This document shows, one piece after another, positions 7,942-16,832 of a stretch of 64,000 bases of DNA. Below the pieces are notes generated by a model, which was not told the origin of the DNA, searched no databases, and worked only from the letters and a program-made list of their open reading frames with translations. Position numbers and translations under genes: made by a program. This stretch comes from JBBPZK01 sp965219175 (lineage in GTDB: Bacteria; Actinomycetota; Rubrobacteria; Rubrobacterales; Rubrobacteraceae). The stretch's first letter is position 1, and every line of letters starts with the position of its first letter. Location: assembly GCA_965219175.1 (NCBI GenBank), contig CBDCNI010000001.1, positions 1,860,001-1,924,000 on the forward strand, given 5' to 3'.

Positions 7942-9000
7942 TTACCGGCGGCGGAGGAAGGCCGGGATGTCGAGGTCGTCGCTATCTCCGACCGGCATCT
8001 CTTCCTCGCGCGGTTCGAAGATCGCCCGCTCAGTCACGCGCTGGTTCGCCATCCGCTCGTCGAAGCCCGTGGCGATGACCGTCACGCTCACCCGCTCGCC
8101 AAACTGTTCGTCTACAACAGCCCCGAAGATCAAGTTGGCGTCCTGCTGGGCGGCGTCGTGGACTATCTCCGCAGCCTCGTTCACCTCGAACAGACCGAGG
8201 TCCGTCCCGCCGGTGATATTCAGGATGATCCCCGTCGCACCCTCGATGCTCGCCTCCAAGAGCGGGCTGGAGATCGCCGCCTTCGCCGCCTCCACACCCC
8301 GGTTCTCGCTGCTCGACTCGCCGATGCCCATCAGCGCGGAGCCGGAGTTCGACATGATCGTCCGCACGTCCGCGAAGTCGAGGTTGATGAGACCAGGTAC
8401 GGTAATGAGGTCCGTTATGCCCTGCACGCCTTTACGCAAGACATCATCAGCCATCCTGAAAGCGTCCATCATGCTCGTCCGCTTCTCAGCCACCTGTAGC
8501 AGCCGGTCGTTCGGGATGATTATCAGAGAATCGACGTTCTCCTTGAGGCGTTTGATCCCTTCCTCGGCATACGTCCCACGCCGCCGACCCTCGAATTTGA
8601 ACGGCCGGGTGACAACCCCAACGGTCAGAGCGCCAGACTCGCGGGCTATCTTGGCGACCACGGGAGCGGCGCCGGTCCCGGTACCGCCACCCTTGCCGGC
8701 GGTAATAAAGACCATGTCCGCGCCCTGGAGGGCGGCTTCGATCTCCTGCTTGTTCTCTTCGGCGGCCTCCATCCCGATCTTCGGGTCGGCCCCCGCTCCG
8801 AGACCACGGGTGATCTTCTCCCCGATGTGAATCTTCTGGTCGGCGTCACACATCTGGAGCGCCTGCGCGTCGGTGTTGACCGCCACGAACTCGACTCCCT
8901 GCAAGCCGGAGTTGATCATTCGGTTGACGGCATTCGTTCCGCCACCGCCAATCCCGACCACCTTGATTACCGCCAGATAATTAGTCCCCGTATCCAACAT
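7942..9000 (-). CDS. ftsZ: Cell division protein FtsZ
   Basis: Tubulin-like GTPase that forms the Z ring. The 352 residues have VVGIGGGGTNAVNRMI, the tubulin signature GGGTGTGAAP and the T7 region NLDFADVRTIM. A Lys precedes the signature (AGKGGGTGTG) where Met or Glu is usual. The C-terminal linker is very short, about 30 acidic residues. It ends in DDLDIPAFLRRR, the conserved tail that binds FtsA and SepF. It follows ftsA by 50 bases and precedes the broken pgeF. Confidence 0.98.
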   Translation of the reverse strand: MLDTGTNYLAVIKVVGIGGGGTNAVNRMINSGLQGVEFVAVNTDAQALQMCDADQKIHIGEKITRGLGAGADPKIGMEAAEENKQEIEAALQGADMVFITAGKGGGTGTGAAPVVAKIARESGALTVGVVTRPFKFEGRRRGTYAEEGIKRLKENVDSLIIIPNDRLLQVAEKRTSMMDAFRMADDVLRKGVQGITDLITVPGLINLDFADVRTIMSNSGSALMGIGESSSENRGVEAAKAAISSPLLEASIEGATGIILNITGGTDLGLFEVNEAAEIVHDAAQQDANLIFGAVVDEQFGERVSVTVIATGFDERMANQRVTERAIFEPREEEMPVGDSDDLDIPAFLRRR

Positions 9001-9050
9001 CTTGCCTCTCTGTCGCCCTCCGTAGCCTACTCTCCCGCCTCAAAGCCGGA

Positions 9051-10253
9051 TCAACCTCCCCTGAACCAACTCTTGATAGCGGACACTATGCTACCAAAAC
9101 TGGTCGGCGCTGCACCTTTACTCTGAGATTCAACGTTAGAGTCTTCGGATGAGAAGTGTAACAAACCCGCTGCTGTAGCGTACTGAGGCTTGCTCAATAG
9201 TTTAGGGTTTCCCCGCCAGTATTGCGGCCTCACGGTGCGGGATCTCATACCGAGTATTTCCTCTGAGAGTTCAACGAGACCGTTTAACTGAGAGCCGCCG
9301 CCGGTTAAAACTACCCCTCCCGGCAGTCGGTTTTTGACCTGGGCCGACAGGAGTGAGTCGCGGGTGTAGTCGAGCACCTCGCGGGCGCGGTATTCGAGGA
9401 TCTGGCTCATGAAATAGGCGTTGTGGTAACGCCTGTCGAGTTTGACCGCCGCTACCGGGTCCACGATATTTGGCAGAACGGTACCGTAGCGTCTCTTCAG
9501 TCTCTCGGCGGCTTCGAAAGGGACCTTGAGGCCGTAGGAAAGGTCCGAAGTAAAACTCTCCCCCCCGATCGGGATGATCGCTGTGTGGGTCAGGACACCA
9601 CCTACGAAAGCTGCGATATCGCTCGTACCACCCCCTATATCGAGGAGGGCTACGCCTGATTCCCGGTCCTCTTCCGAGAGGCAGGATTCGGCGGCGGCTA
9701 GAGGCTCCAGCACCACTCGCGAGACGGTTACGCCGGAGTCTTCGACGGCTTGCAGGAGGTTTTGGATGCTGAAAACCGCGCCGCTGACGACGTGGGCGCG
9801 CAGCGTAACGCGCCGGGCGGCGAGACCGACCGGATGCATCACCCCCTCGGAGCCGTCCAGGACGTAGCCGCGAGGGATAACGTGGATCACTTCCTGATCT
9901 TCGTCGAGGTCCAGCCGGTGGGCCTCATCGTCCAGGCGCTGCAAGAACTTCTCCGTGATGGTGAGGTTCCGGCTGCGGTTGAGGAGCGTTACCTCCGTGT
10001 TGAAGGACCTGATGTGGCTTCCGGCTATGCCGACGCTCACGGGACCGCCGACCACGCCGCAGGAATCTATCGCCCTCGCTATTGACTTGGCGGCGGCTTC
10101 CCGGTCCACGACGACGCCCCGCTTGAGCCCGTGGCTGGGAGCCTCTCCCATGGCGAGGACTTCGGCCTGTCCCCGACGCCCGTCCGAGCGCCCGGCGACG
10201 GCGACTATCTTGGTTGTGCCAACATCTATCGCATAGACCAGAGACTGCGCCAA
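9051..10253 (-). CDS. ftsA: Cell division protein FtsA
   Basis: Actin-like ATPase that tethers FtsZ to the membrane. The 400 residues start VYAIDVGTTKIVAVAG (phosphate 1), with VALLDIGGGTSDIAAF (phosphate 2) and GGVVLTGGGSQLNGL near the end. The C-terminus IVSAIKSWFRGG is the amphipathic membrane helix. The start is TTG at 10253, 11 bases after ftsQ. Most actinobacteria lack FtsA, so its presence argues for a deep-branching lineage. Confidence 0.96.
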   Translation of the reverse strand: MAQSLVYAIDVGTTKIVAVAGRSDGRRGQAEVLAMGEAPSHGLKRGVVVDREAAAKSIARAIDSCGVVGGPVSVGIAGSHIRSFNTEVTLLNRSRNLTITEKFLQRLDDEAHRLDLDEDQEVIHVIPRGYVLDGSEGVMHPVGLAARRVTLRAHVVSGAVFSIQNLLQAVEDSGVTVSRVVLEPLAAAESCLSEEDRESGVALLDIGGGTSDIAAFVGGVLTHTAIIPIGGESFTSDLSYGLKVPFEAAERLKRRYGTVLPNIVDPVAAVKLDRRYHNAYFMSQILEYRAREVLDYTRDSLLSAQVKNRLPGGVVLTGGGSQLNGLVELSEEILGMRSRTVRPQYWRGNPKLLSKPQYATAAGLLHFSSEDSNVESQSKGAAPTSFGSIVSAIKSWFRGG

Positions 10254-10264
10254 TGCTAACCTCG

Positions 10265-10975
10265 CTATCCGTTCGGCGTGTTGCCGGGAGAGCCGCCCGG
10301 AACAACACCCGAAGTCCCGGCCGGCGCACCAACCACCACCCTCTCGGGCGAACGAAGGTCGAAGACTTTGGCTCCAGGATTCTTCCTCATTACGCCGCCC
10401 AGGGCACGCACCTGATTCAGTCCAGGCTCGCCCGCGAAAATGACCTCGTGGCCCCGGATCGAAGCGTAAACTCCACCCGGACCAGCGGCGTCAACCGACT
10501 CCATCTCGATTCCGTTCCTCTGTAAGACCTTCCCAGCCTTCACGATCTCCTCCAACCGGCTCCTGTCTAACTTGAGAGTCTTGAGCCTCGCCCCCCCTAG
10601 ACCCGGCAACTCCGTACCGTCCTGCGCGAGTATGACCTTCTTCTTACCAAGGTCGGCGCTCAAGACGGCGTGGCGTTCCTCAACCTCAACGGTAACTATA
10701 CCCGATCCCCAATCTCTAGTTACACCTACACCTTTAACCCATGGATTAGACTTCAAGTTACGTTTGAGCGACCAGGGGTTGAGGGTGAGTAGGCTCGTAT
10801 GGTTGGGGATGTTCCGGATCGCTTCTTTTTTCGAGAGCATACGGTTCCCCTCGGCCCGCACTCCGTTGATCGGGAAGAGCAGGTAGGAGGCGATGTAGAT
10901 CAGTATCGCCAACAGGGCCACGAAGGCGACCAAGACCGCGACGAAGCGGAAAGTTTGTCTGCGGAGGTCGTTCAA
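10265..10975 (-). CDS. ftsQ: Cell division protein FtsQ/DivIB
   Basis: Bitopic divisome protein that links early and late division proteins. The 236 residues have a cytoplasmic tail, one membrane segment (about 10-33, FVAVLVAFVALLAILIYIAS) and a POTRA domain beginning GVRAEGNRMLSKKEAIRNI. The conserved NPWVKGVGVTRDW region follows. The end is Pro/Gly-rich and probably disordered. A TTG start at 10975 lies 2 bases after the murC stop. Confidence 0.92.
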   Translation of the reverse strand: MNDLRRQTFRFVAVLVAFVALLAILIYIASYLLFPINGVRAEGNRMLSKKEAIRNIPNHTSLLTLNPWSLKRNLKSNPWVKGVGVTRDWGSGIVTVEVEERHAVLSADLGKKKVILAQDGTELPGLGGARLKTLKLDRSRLEEIVKAGKVLQRNGIEMESVDAAGPGGVYASIRGHEVIFAGEPGLNQVRALGGVMRKNPGAKVFDLRSPERVVVGAPAGTSGVVPGGSPGNTPNG

Positions 10976-10977
10976 AG

Positions 10978-12321
10978 TTACAGGAGCTCCAGTAGCTCTT
11001 CGCCCACGCCGGAGATATCTCCAGCGCCCAGGGTCAGGACAACGTCGCCGGGGTTGGAGAGTTCACGGAGGACCTGGGGTATGGATCCCTGATCCGGTAG
11101 GTAGTAGATGTCCGGGTGGGCGCGGGTTTCGGAGATGGCGTCTACTATGAGCTTGCCGTTCACGCCGGGCTGGGGCATCTCGCCCGCGCCGTAGACTTCG
11201 GTGACGAGGACAGTATCGGCGGCCGAGAAGGCTTTGCCGAACTCCCTGTAAAACCTGCGGGTTCGCGAGTAGCGGTGCGGCTGGAAGACGGCTATTACCC
11301 GTCCCCCGTTGAGCTGGGTCGCCCGAGCCGTTTCGAGGGTAGCGTTTACCTCGGTCGGGTGGTGAGCGTAGTCGTCGATGACCTTCACCCCGGAACGTTC
11401 GCCCTTTAGCTGGTACCTGCGCCGGACGCCGCCGAAATCTCTGAGGCTCGAAGCCGCCTCGTAGGGATCATGGCCGAACCAGCGGGCGACCCCGGCGGCG
11501 GCAAGCGAGTTTAGGATGTTGTGACGCCCGTGGACCCCGAGTTCCACGAGTCCTCTCTCACGGCCACCTTCGATAAAAGTGTAGCTGTTGGAGGAGTGGA
11601 TATCGGCCCGCAGGTCTCCGCTGGAGATGCCGTAGGTAGTCACTTCGCACGGCGCTTCCGCTGCCAACCGTAGGCAGGAGTCGTCTTCGGCCCAGGTAAC
11701 GAGGTGTCCGTCTGAGGGCAAGGCTTGCACGAACTTCGAGAAAGTATCGAATACGTCGTCGAGCGACGAGTAGAAGTCCGGGTGGTCGAACTCGACATTC
11801 GTGAGGACGGCGGCGCTGGGCCGGAGGTAAAGCAGAGATCGGTCGCTCTCGTCCGCTTCGGCTACGACGAGGTCCGGGCTTCCCTCGACCACGTTGCTCC
11901 CGATGTCGTTCAACTCGCCGCCGACCAGCGCGGTCGGGTTCTCTCCGAGTGACTTGAGGGCGTGGGTCGTCATGCTCGTGGTGGTCGTCTTGCCGTGGGT
12001 TCCTGCCACCGCAACGCTCGATCGACTCTTTAGGATACCGGCCAGGGCCTGGGCGCGGGCGAGTACGGGTATGGAGCGGCGGCGGGCTTCCAGAAGTTCC
12101 AGGTTCGTCTGGGGGATGGCGGTCGAGACGACTACCTGGTCCACCTCGCCGACCTGCCCGGATTCGTGCCCGATATAGACCTTCATGCCGGACGCCTGGA
12201 GCCTGCGCGTATACGGCGACTCCTTCAGGTCCGAGCCGGTGACAGTGTGTCCCTCCCTCTGAAGAACCTCCGCTATGCCGCTCATACCGGCCCCGCCGAT
12301 GCCTATCATGTGTATCCTCAA
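10978..12321 (-). CDS. murC: UDP-N-acetylmuramate--L-alanine ligase
   Basis: Cytoplasmic Mur ligase that adds L-Ala to UDP-MurNAc using ATP. The 447 residues have the N-terminal UDP-binding motif IGIGGAGMSGIAEVLQREGH, the ATP P-loop VAGTHGKTTTTSM, the central VEFDHPDFY and the C-terminal YAHHPTEV and QPHRYSRTR motifs of MurC. It lies between murG (3-base gap) and ftsQ. No murB or ddl is in this cluster, so those steps must be encoded elsewhere. Confidence 0.97.
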   Translation of the reverse strand: MRIHMIGIGGAGMSGIAEVLQREGHTVTGSDLKESPYTRRLQASGMKVYIGHESGQVGEVDQVVVSTAIPQTNLELLEARRRSIPVLARAQALAGILKSRSSVAVAGTHGKTTTTSMTTHALKSLGENPTALVGGELNDIGSNVVEGSPDLVVAEADESDRSLLYLRPSAAVLTNVEFDHPDFYSSLDDVFDTFSKFVQALPSDGHLVTWAEDDSCLRLAAEAPCEVTTYGISSGDLRADIHSSNSYTFIEGGRERGLVELGVHGRHNILNSLAAAGVARWFGHDPYEAASSLRDFGGVRRRYQLKGERSGVKVIDDYAHHPTEVNATLETARATQLNGGRVIAVFQPHRYSRTRRFYREFGKAFSAADTVLVTEVYGAGEMPQPGVNGKLIVDAISETRAHPDIYYLPDQGSIPQVLRELSNPGDVVLTLGAGDISGVGEELLELL

Positions 12322-12324
12322 CCT

Positions 12325-13440
12325 CTAGTTCTCCTCTCTAAGGGCGGTCCGGATCAATGACCCGGCCACCTCGGCGGCGGCACCTGGAGTAGCCAGCGCA
12401 GCCATGCGTCCGGCGAGCCTCTCCCGACGCTCATCGTTATATAAAAGCGATTCAATGCGTTCCCGTAAAGTGCGGGCTGTGACCTCGGAGTCGAGTAGCA
12501 TCTCCGCAGCGCCCTTCTCGGTGAAGTAGCGAGCATTGTACAGTTGATGGTCGCCCGTGGCATAGGGAAAGGGGATCAGGATAGAAGCCCGCCCTACTGC
12601 GGCCGTATCGAACAGGGACCCGGCACCGGAGCGGATCACGACGACGCTTGCGGCCGCCAGATAACGCCAGATCTCCGGCTCGTACTCCAGGATTCGATGC
12701 CTGGGATTCTCAGTAGAGAGCCGCCCGAAATCCCTACGGCCAGCGATCTGCACGACAGTGTAGGGCGTCTCGTGCCTGAACGCCTCGGCGGCTGCGAGGT
12801 TTATCTTCAGCGCTCCTCCGCTACCCCCAAAGATCAAGACGACCGGCGGCTCAAGACCTAAAGAACGGAGCGCCTCTTCCCTCGAAGCCCCGAAGAACTC
12901 CTTGCGTGTCGGCATACCGACCCACGATGCGCCTTCGAGATGCTCTTTGGCAGCGGGGAAGGTTACCAAAACCTTGTTCGCGAACCGTCCGGCGAGGCGG
13001 TTGACCCTGCCGGGGACGGAGTTTTGCTCGTGCAGGAAGGTCGGAATCCCCATAGCGCGAGCGGAGATCACGACCGGCGCGCTCGCGTAACCGCCGACTC
13101 CGAGCACCGCATCGGGCCGAAAGTTCTTGAGGATCCCACGACAACGGATGAGCCCTCTGGTGAACAGGAGAGCCGCCTTCGCCCTGGCAGCGGGACTACC
13201 AGCGAGACCTTGCAAGGGTAGTGAGTGGAGGGTGTATCCGGCGGCGGGTACGAGGTCCGCTTCGATGCCGGACTCCGCACCGACGAACTCGACTGCGGCG
13301 CCCTTCTCTCGCAGGCTATCGGCCACGCACAACGCGGGGATCGCGTGTCCTCCCGTCCCGCCGCCGGCTATCAGGACGCGCGGCGCCCGCCGAATTTCCT
13401 CTGTTCTTTTTGCGAGGTTTGACCTCTCTGGCTCGTTCAC
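12325..13440 (-). CDS. murG: MurG, lipid II-forming GlcNAc transferase
   Basis: Peripheral membrane GT-B glycosyltransferase that turns lipid I into lipid II. The 371 residues include the lipid-binding G loop VLIAGGGTGGHAIPAL, HEQNSVPGRVN, the GGSGGALKIN loop, and RSGAGSLFDTAAVGRASILI for UDP-GlcNAc. The only usable start is GTG at 13440, so it overlaps ftsW by 125 bases. GGAGG is just 3 bases upstream, closer than normal. Confidence 0.95.
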   Translation of the reverse strand: MNEPERSNLAKRTEEIRRAPRVLIAGGGTGGHAIPALCVADSLREKGAAVEFVGAESGIEADLVPAAGYTLHSLPLQGLAGSPAARAKAALLFTRGLIRCRGILKNFRPDAVLGVGGYASAPVVISARAMGIPTFLHEQNSVPGRVNRLAGRFANKVLVTFPAAKEHLEGASWVGMPTRKEFFGASREEALRSLGLEPPVVLIFGGSGGALKINLAAAEAFRHETPYTVVQIAGRRDFGRLSTENPRHRILEYEPEIWRYLAAASVVVIRSGAGSLFDTAAVGRASILIPFPYATGDHQLYNARYFTEKGAAEMLLDSEVTARTLRERIESLLYNDERRERLAGRMAALATPGAAAEVAGSLIRTALREEN

Positions 13441-14485
13441 TGTCCTCCGAAATTCTGTAGAGAATACCGACCGCCGCGAAGCTGACTATCAGGCTGGACC
13501 CCCCGTAGCTCACGAACGGCAGCGTCATGCCGGCGAGGGGCAACGCACCCATCGCAGCACCGATGTTGAAGAGCGCCTGCACGGCGAGCATGGTGGTCAG
13601 GCCGGCGGCGAAGCATCGGGCCATCACCGAGGGGGCGCTCATGGCGATACGGAAGCCCGCCAGCGCCAGAAAGCTGAACGCGGCGATCACCGCGACCATA
13701 CCCAACAGACCAAGTTCTTCACCGATCAGGGCGAAGATCATATCGGTCTGGGCCTCCGGGACGTACGCTCCTTGCGCCCCGGCCCCCGCTCCGGCGCCTA
13801 GTATGCTGCCGGCTTTTATCGCGACCATCGACTGTACTATCTGGTACCCGGAGCCGTCTGAGGCGGACCAGGGATCCAGGAAAGCCATGAACCGCGCCCG
13901 CCGGTACGGTTCGATAACCATCACCAGGGCGAGACCGGCTGCGGCGAGACCACCGGCCGCCAGCAGTATCCGGGTCCTTATCTCAGAAGCCCAGAGGACG
14001 CCCGCAGCCCCGGCCAACAGCACGACCGATGTGCCGAAATCTGGCTCCAGCAACACCAGCGCGAAGAGCAATCCGACGGCCAGCAAGGGACCGGGCGGCA
14101 TGCCGGAGCCAGGGCGGCGCTTCGCCACGGCGCAACTCAACGTCACGATGGCCGCCAACTTGGCGAATTCCGCCGGCTGGAGGCTGAACACCTTCAAGTC
14201 GAACCACCTGCGGGAGCCACCTATCTCCTGCCCTATACCAGGGATCAGCACGAGCACCAGGCTCAACAGCACGACCACGTAGAGCGCCGGGGCGTAATTG
14301 CGCCAGGCAGTATAGCGGATACGGCTCACCACGAAGAAAACGGCGAGCCCGATCGCGGTGTGCAAGCTCCTCATTATCAGAATTTTGGTCCCATAATCCC
14401 TGTATGTCGCCGAGTAAACCATCACGATACCGAGTAACGACAGCCCCAGGGCAACCAAAAAGAAGTTAGTCCGCAACGACTTCAT
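13316..14485 (-). CDS. ftsW: SEDS peptidoglycan glycosyltransferase FtsW
   Basis: Polytopic septal glycan polymerase, the partner of the class B PBP encoded at 18198. The 389 residues have about 10 membrane segments. SEDS motifs are GSRRWFDLKVFSLQPAEFAK, LEPDFGTS, GAGAGAQGAYVPEAQTDMIF and FVSYGGSSLIVSF. The last 40 residues are basic and low in complexity, and are the part encoded in the overlap with murG. The ATG overlaps the murD stop by 4 bases. Confidence 0.95.
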   Translation of the reverse strand: MKSLRTNFFLVALGLSLLGIVMVYSATYRDYGTKILIMRSLHTAIGLAVFFVVSRIRYTAWRNYAPALYVVVLLSLVLVLIPGIGQEIGGSRRWFDLKVFSLQPAEFAKLAAIVTLSCAVAKRRPGSGMPPGPLLAVGLLFALVLLEPDFGTSVVLLAGAAGVLWASEIRTRILLAAGGLAAAGLALVMVIEPYRRARFMAFLDPWSASDGSGYQIVQSMVAIKAGSILGAGAGAGAQGAYVPEAQTDMIFALIGEELGLLGMVAVIAAFSFLALAGFRIAMSAPSVMARCFAAGLTTMLAVQALFNIGAAMGALPLAGMTLPFVSYGGSSLIVSFAAVGILYRISEDSERAREVKPRKKNRGNSAGAARPDSRRRDGRTRDPRVVRGR

Positions 14486-15843
14486 CTTTCCGCCACCTTC
14501 TCGCGCTCCAGAGGCGTCGCCGACGCGAGCCTGGCGAACTCTTCTCCCCGCTCAGCGTAGCCCGAAAACTGATCGAAGCTGGCGCAGCCAGGCGAGAGAA
14601 GAACCACGTCACCCGGCTGCGACACCTTCCCGGCGACCGAGACGGCCTCCGCCAGATCCGGCGTTAGATAGACGGGTTTCTCCACCCGAACGGACTCCAA
14701 ATATCCGGAGAGCCTCGTTCCCGCTTCGCCCTGGCAGATCACCGCGCGGCAGCGTCCGAGTTGCGGCAGGATCTCCGCGAAGTCAGTATCTTTCTCAGAG
14801 CCGCCGAGGATGAGCACTACCGGACGCTCGAAACTCTCCAACGCCGATGCGACAGCCGCCGGGTTCGTCGCTTTGGAGTCGTCCACGTACAGCACGCCAT
14901 CCCTCTCAGCCACAGCTTCCAGACGATGCGGCTTGAGCCTGCTCTCGCGCAACCCATCCCGGATACTTTCCATAGGCACATCCAGCTTCCGTGCCGCCGC
15001 CGCCGCGAATAGAGCGTTTTCGAGGTTGTGCGTCCCGGCGAATCGAAGCTCGGAAGAAGAGACCAGACGTTCCCCCCGAAGAAACAATTCTCCATCCTTG
15101 ACCCCTGTACTCGCTTCACCGACAATCAGCGTCTCGGCCTCGATGGTCTCAAGAGCTTCGAGCCCGATCTCATCGGCCGCGCTCACGATCGCCAAATCTT
15201 CGCTGTCTTGTCCATCGAAGATACGGAGCTTATCCTCGGCGTACTCCTCGAAAGAGGCGTGCCAATTCAGGTGATCCGGGCGGACGTTCAACAGCGCCGC
15301 GACCTCGAAACCAGTCCCTTTTTCCCTCGTGTCCATGTAGTGCAACTGGAAAGAGGAGACTTCCAGAACCAGGAGGCCGGCGCTACGGACTTCTTCAAGG
15401 CAACCGGTAAGCGCCCGCCAGGAGTTTCCGGCGACCGCGTACGGCAAGCCGGCGGCATCCAGTATGTAGCGCAGTATACTCACGACGGTCGTCTTGCCGT
15501 TGGTCCCTGTAACAGCCACGACCCGCACGTCTGGCCCGAGCATCGAGAGCCCGAGCGCGAGCTCCGACAGGATCCGTATTCCGCGTGCCTCCGCAGCCGC
15601 GAGCACGGGGTCGCGTGGCGGCACGCCGGGACTCACCACGACCCTTCCGACGCCTTCGAGTACCTCCGGCCCCGCACCGAGCTTCCCTTCGACCTCCAGA
15701 TCACAGAGCACGCCTCGTAGACGTTCGTTGTCTCCGGCGTCTGCGGCGAGTATCTCGGTCTCCCCGATGTCCAGCAACGCTCGGATGGCCGACACGCCGG
15801 ATTCACCGAGGCCGTAGACGAGTGTCTTTTTAGAGTCGTTCAT
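14482..15843 (-). CDS. murD: UDP-N-acetylmuramoylalanine--D-glutamate ligase
   Basis: Adds D-Glu to UDP-MurNAc-Ala. From ATG 15843 the protein has 453 residues. Motifs are LVYGLGESGVSAIRALL (N-terminal UDP site), the P-loop VTGTNGKTTVVSIL, and LNVRPDHLNWHASFEEYAEDK folded as LNVRPDHLNWH with the catalytic His region, then YVDDSKATNPAA. The start shares ATGA with the mraY stop. A frame extension to 15942 runs into mraY and is not used. Confidence 0.95.
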   Translation of the reverse strand: MNDSKKTLVYGLGESGVSAIRALLDIGETEILAADAGDNERLRGVLCDLEVEGKLGAGPEVLEGVGRVVVSPGVPPRDPVLAAAEARGIRILSELALGLSMLGPDVRVVAVTGTNGKTTVVSILRYILDAAGLPYAVAGNSWRALTGCLEEVRSAGLLVLEVSSFQLHYMDTREKGTGFEVAALLNVRPDHLNWHASFEEYAEDKLRIFDGQDSEDLAIVSAADEIGLEALETIEAETLIVGEASTGVKDGELFLRGERLVSSSELRFAGTHNLENALFAAAAARKLDVPMESIRDGLRESRLKPHRLEAVAERDGVLYVDDSKATNPAAVASALESFERPVVLILGGSEKDTDFAEILPQLGRCRAVICQGEAGTRLSGYLESVRVEKPVYLTPDLAEAVSVAGKVSQPGDVVLLSPGCASFDQFSGYAERGEEFARLASATPLEREKVAER

Positions 15844-16832
15844 GGCGCGTTGTAGAGGAGTAGGTAGTAGAGGACAAAGCCGGTAGCGGAAAACGCGGCC
15901 TGGACGATCCAGAATCGGACCACTATCTTGTTCTCTTCCCAACCCGAGAGTTCGAAGTGGTGGTGGATGGGCGCCATCTTGAAGACTCGGCGGCGGGTTA
16001 ACTTGAAGAAAGCGTATTGGATTATGACCGAGAGCGCTTCTATAACGAAAAGCCCCCCGATGATCGGCAGCAGCATCTCGGTTTTGGTAAAGACGGCGGC
16101 AGCGGCCATGACCCCGCCGATAGCCAGGGATCCGGTATCGCCCATGAAGACCTCAGCCGGGTGGGCGTTGAACCAGAGAAAGCCGATCAGCGCTCCGACC
16201 ATCGCCCCGCAGATGAGGGCGACGTCGTATTGGCGCTCCAGGAAAGCTATGGCGGTATAGGTGAGCAAGGCGATGCTCCCGGCCCCGGCGGCGAGCCCGT
16301 CTAGCCCATCCGCCAGGTTGACGGCGTTGGTGCTCCCGACTATCACGAGCAGCAAAAAGACGCTAAAAAGCGCCACCCCGATCAAACCGGGACCGAGTAC
16401 CAGATTTTGGGCCAGTCCCGGCACGATGATGTTCTGCGTCACCCCTACGTAGCGGATCGCCAGGAAGTCTGCCAGTATTACCGCCAGGGTTAGAAGCGCG
16501 AACTTGTACTTGACGCTCAGGCCTTCGTTCCTCTTGTTGGAGATCTTCTGCCAGTCGTCGTAGAGACCTATGCCGGCGACCGTCGCTATTAGCACCAGAG
16601 CGCCGAACGTCGCCGCGTTAGGTCGTCCCACTACGACTAGAGCCGCTACGAGGCCCGCGAGCATTACTACTCCGCCCATCGTGGGGGTTCCGGTTTTGAT
16701 CAGGTGCGTCTCGGGGCCGTCTTCCCGCACGAATTGCCCGAACTTTCGCGACTGGAGGTACTCTATAAACTTCGACCCGAGGGATACCGTCACGAGAAAC
16801 GCTATACCCGCGCTCAAGATCACGCTAAACAA
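15840..16832 (-). CDS. mraY: Phospho-MurNAc-pentapeptide transferase MraY
   Basis: Transfers phospho-MurNAc-pentapeptide to undecaprenyl phosphate, making lipid I. The 330 residues form about 10 membrane helices. Signatures are TPTMGGVVMLAGL, YDDWQK with the acidic pair, NAVNLADGLDGLAAG and the cytoplasmic loop MAPIHHHFELSGW. It overlaps murF by 8 bases and murD by 4. Its lipid substrate connects it with the DgkA/PAP2 fusion at 31953. Confidence 0.97.
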   Translation of the reverse strand: MFSVILSAGIAFLVTVSLGSKFIEYLQSRKFGQFVREDGPETHLIKTGTPTMGGVVMLAGLVAALVVVGRPNAATFGALVLIATVAGIGLYDDWQKISNKRNEGLSVKYKFALLTLAVILADFLAIRYVGVTQNIIVPGLAQNLVLGPGLIGVALFSVFLLLVIVGSTNAVNLADGLDGLAAGAGSIALLTYTAIAFLERQYDVALICGAMVGALIGFLWFNAHPAEVFMGDTGSLAIGGVMAAAAVFTKTEMLLPIIGGLFVIEALSVIIQYAFFKLTRRRVFKMAPIHHHFELSGWEENKIVVRFWIVQAAFSATGFVLYYLLLYNAP

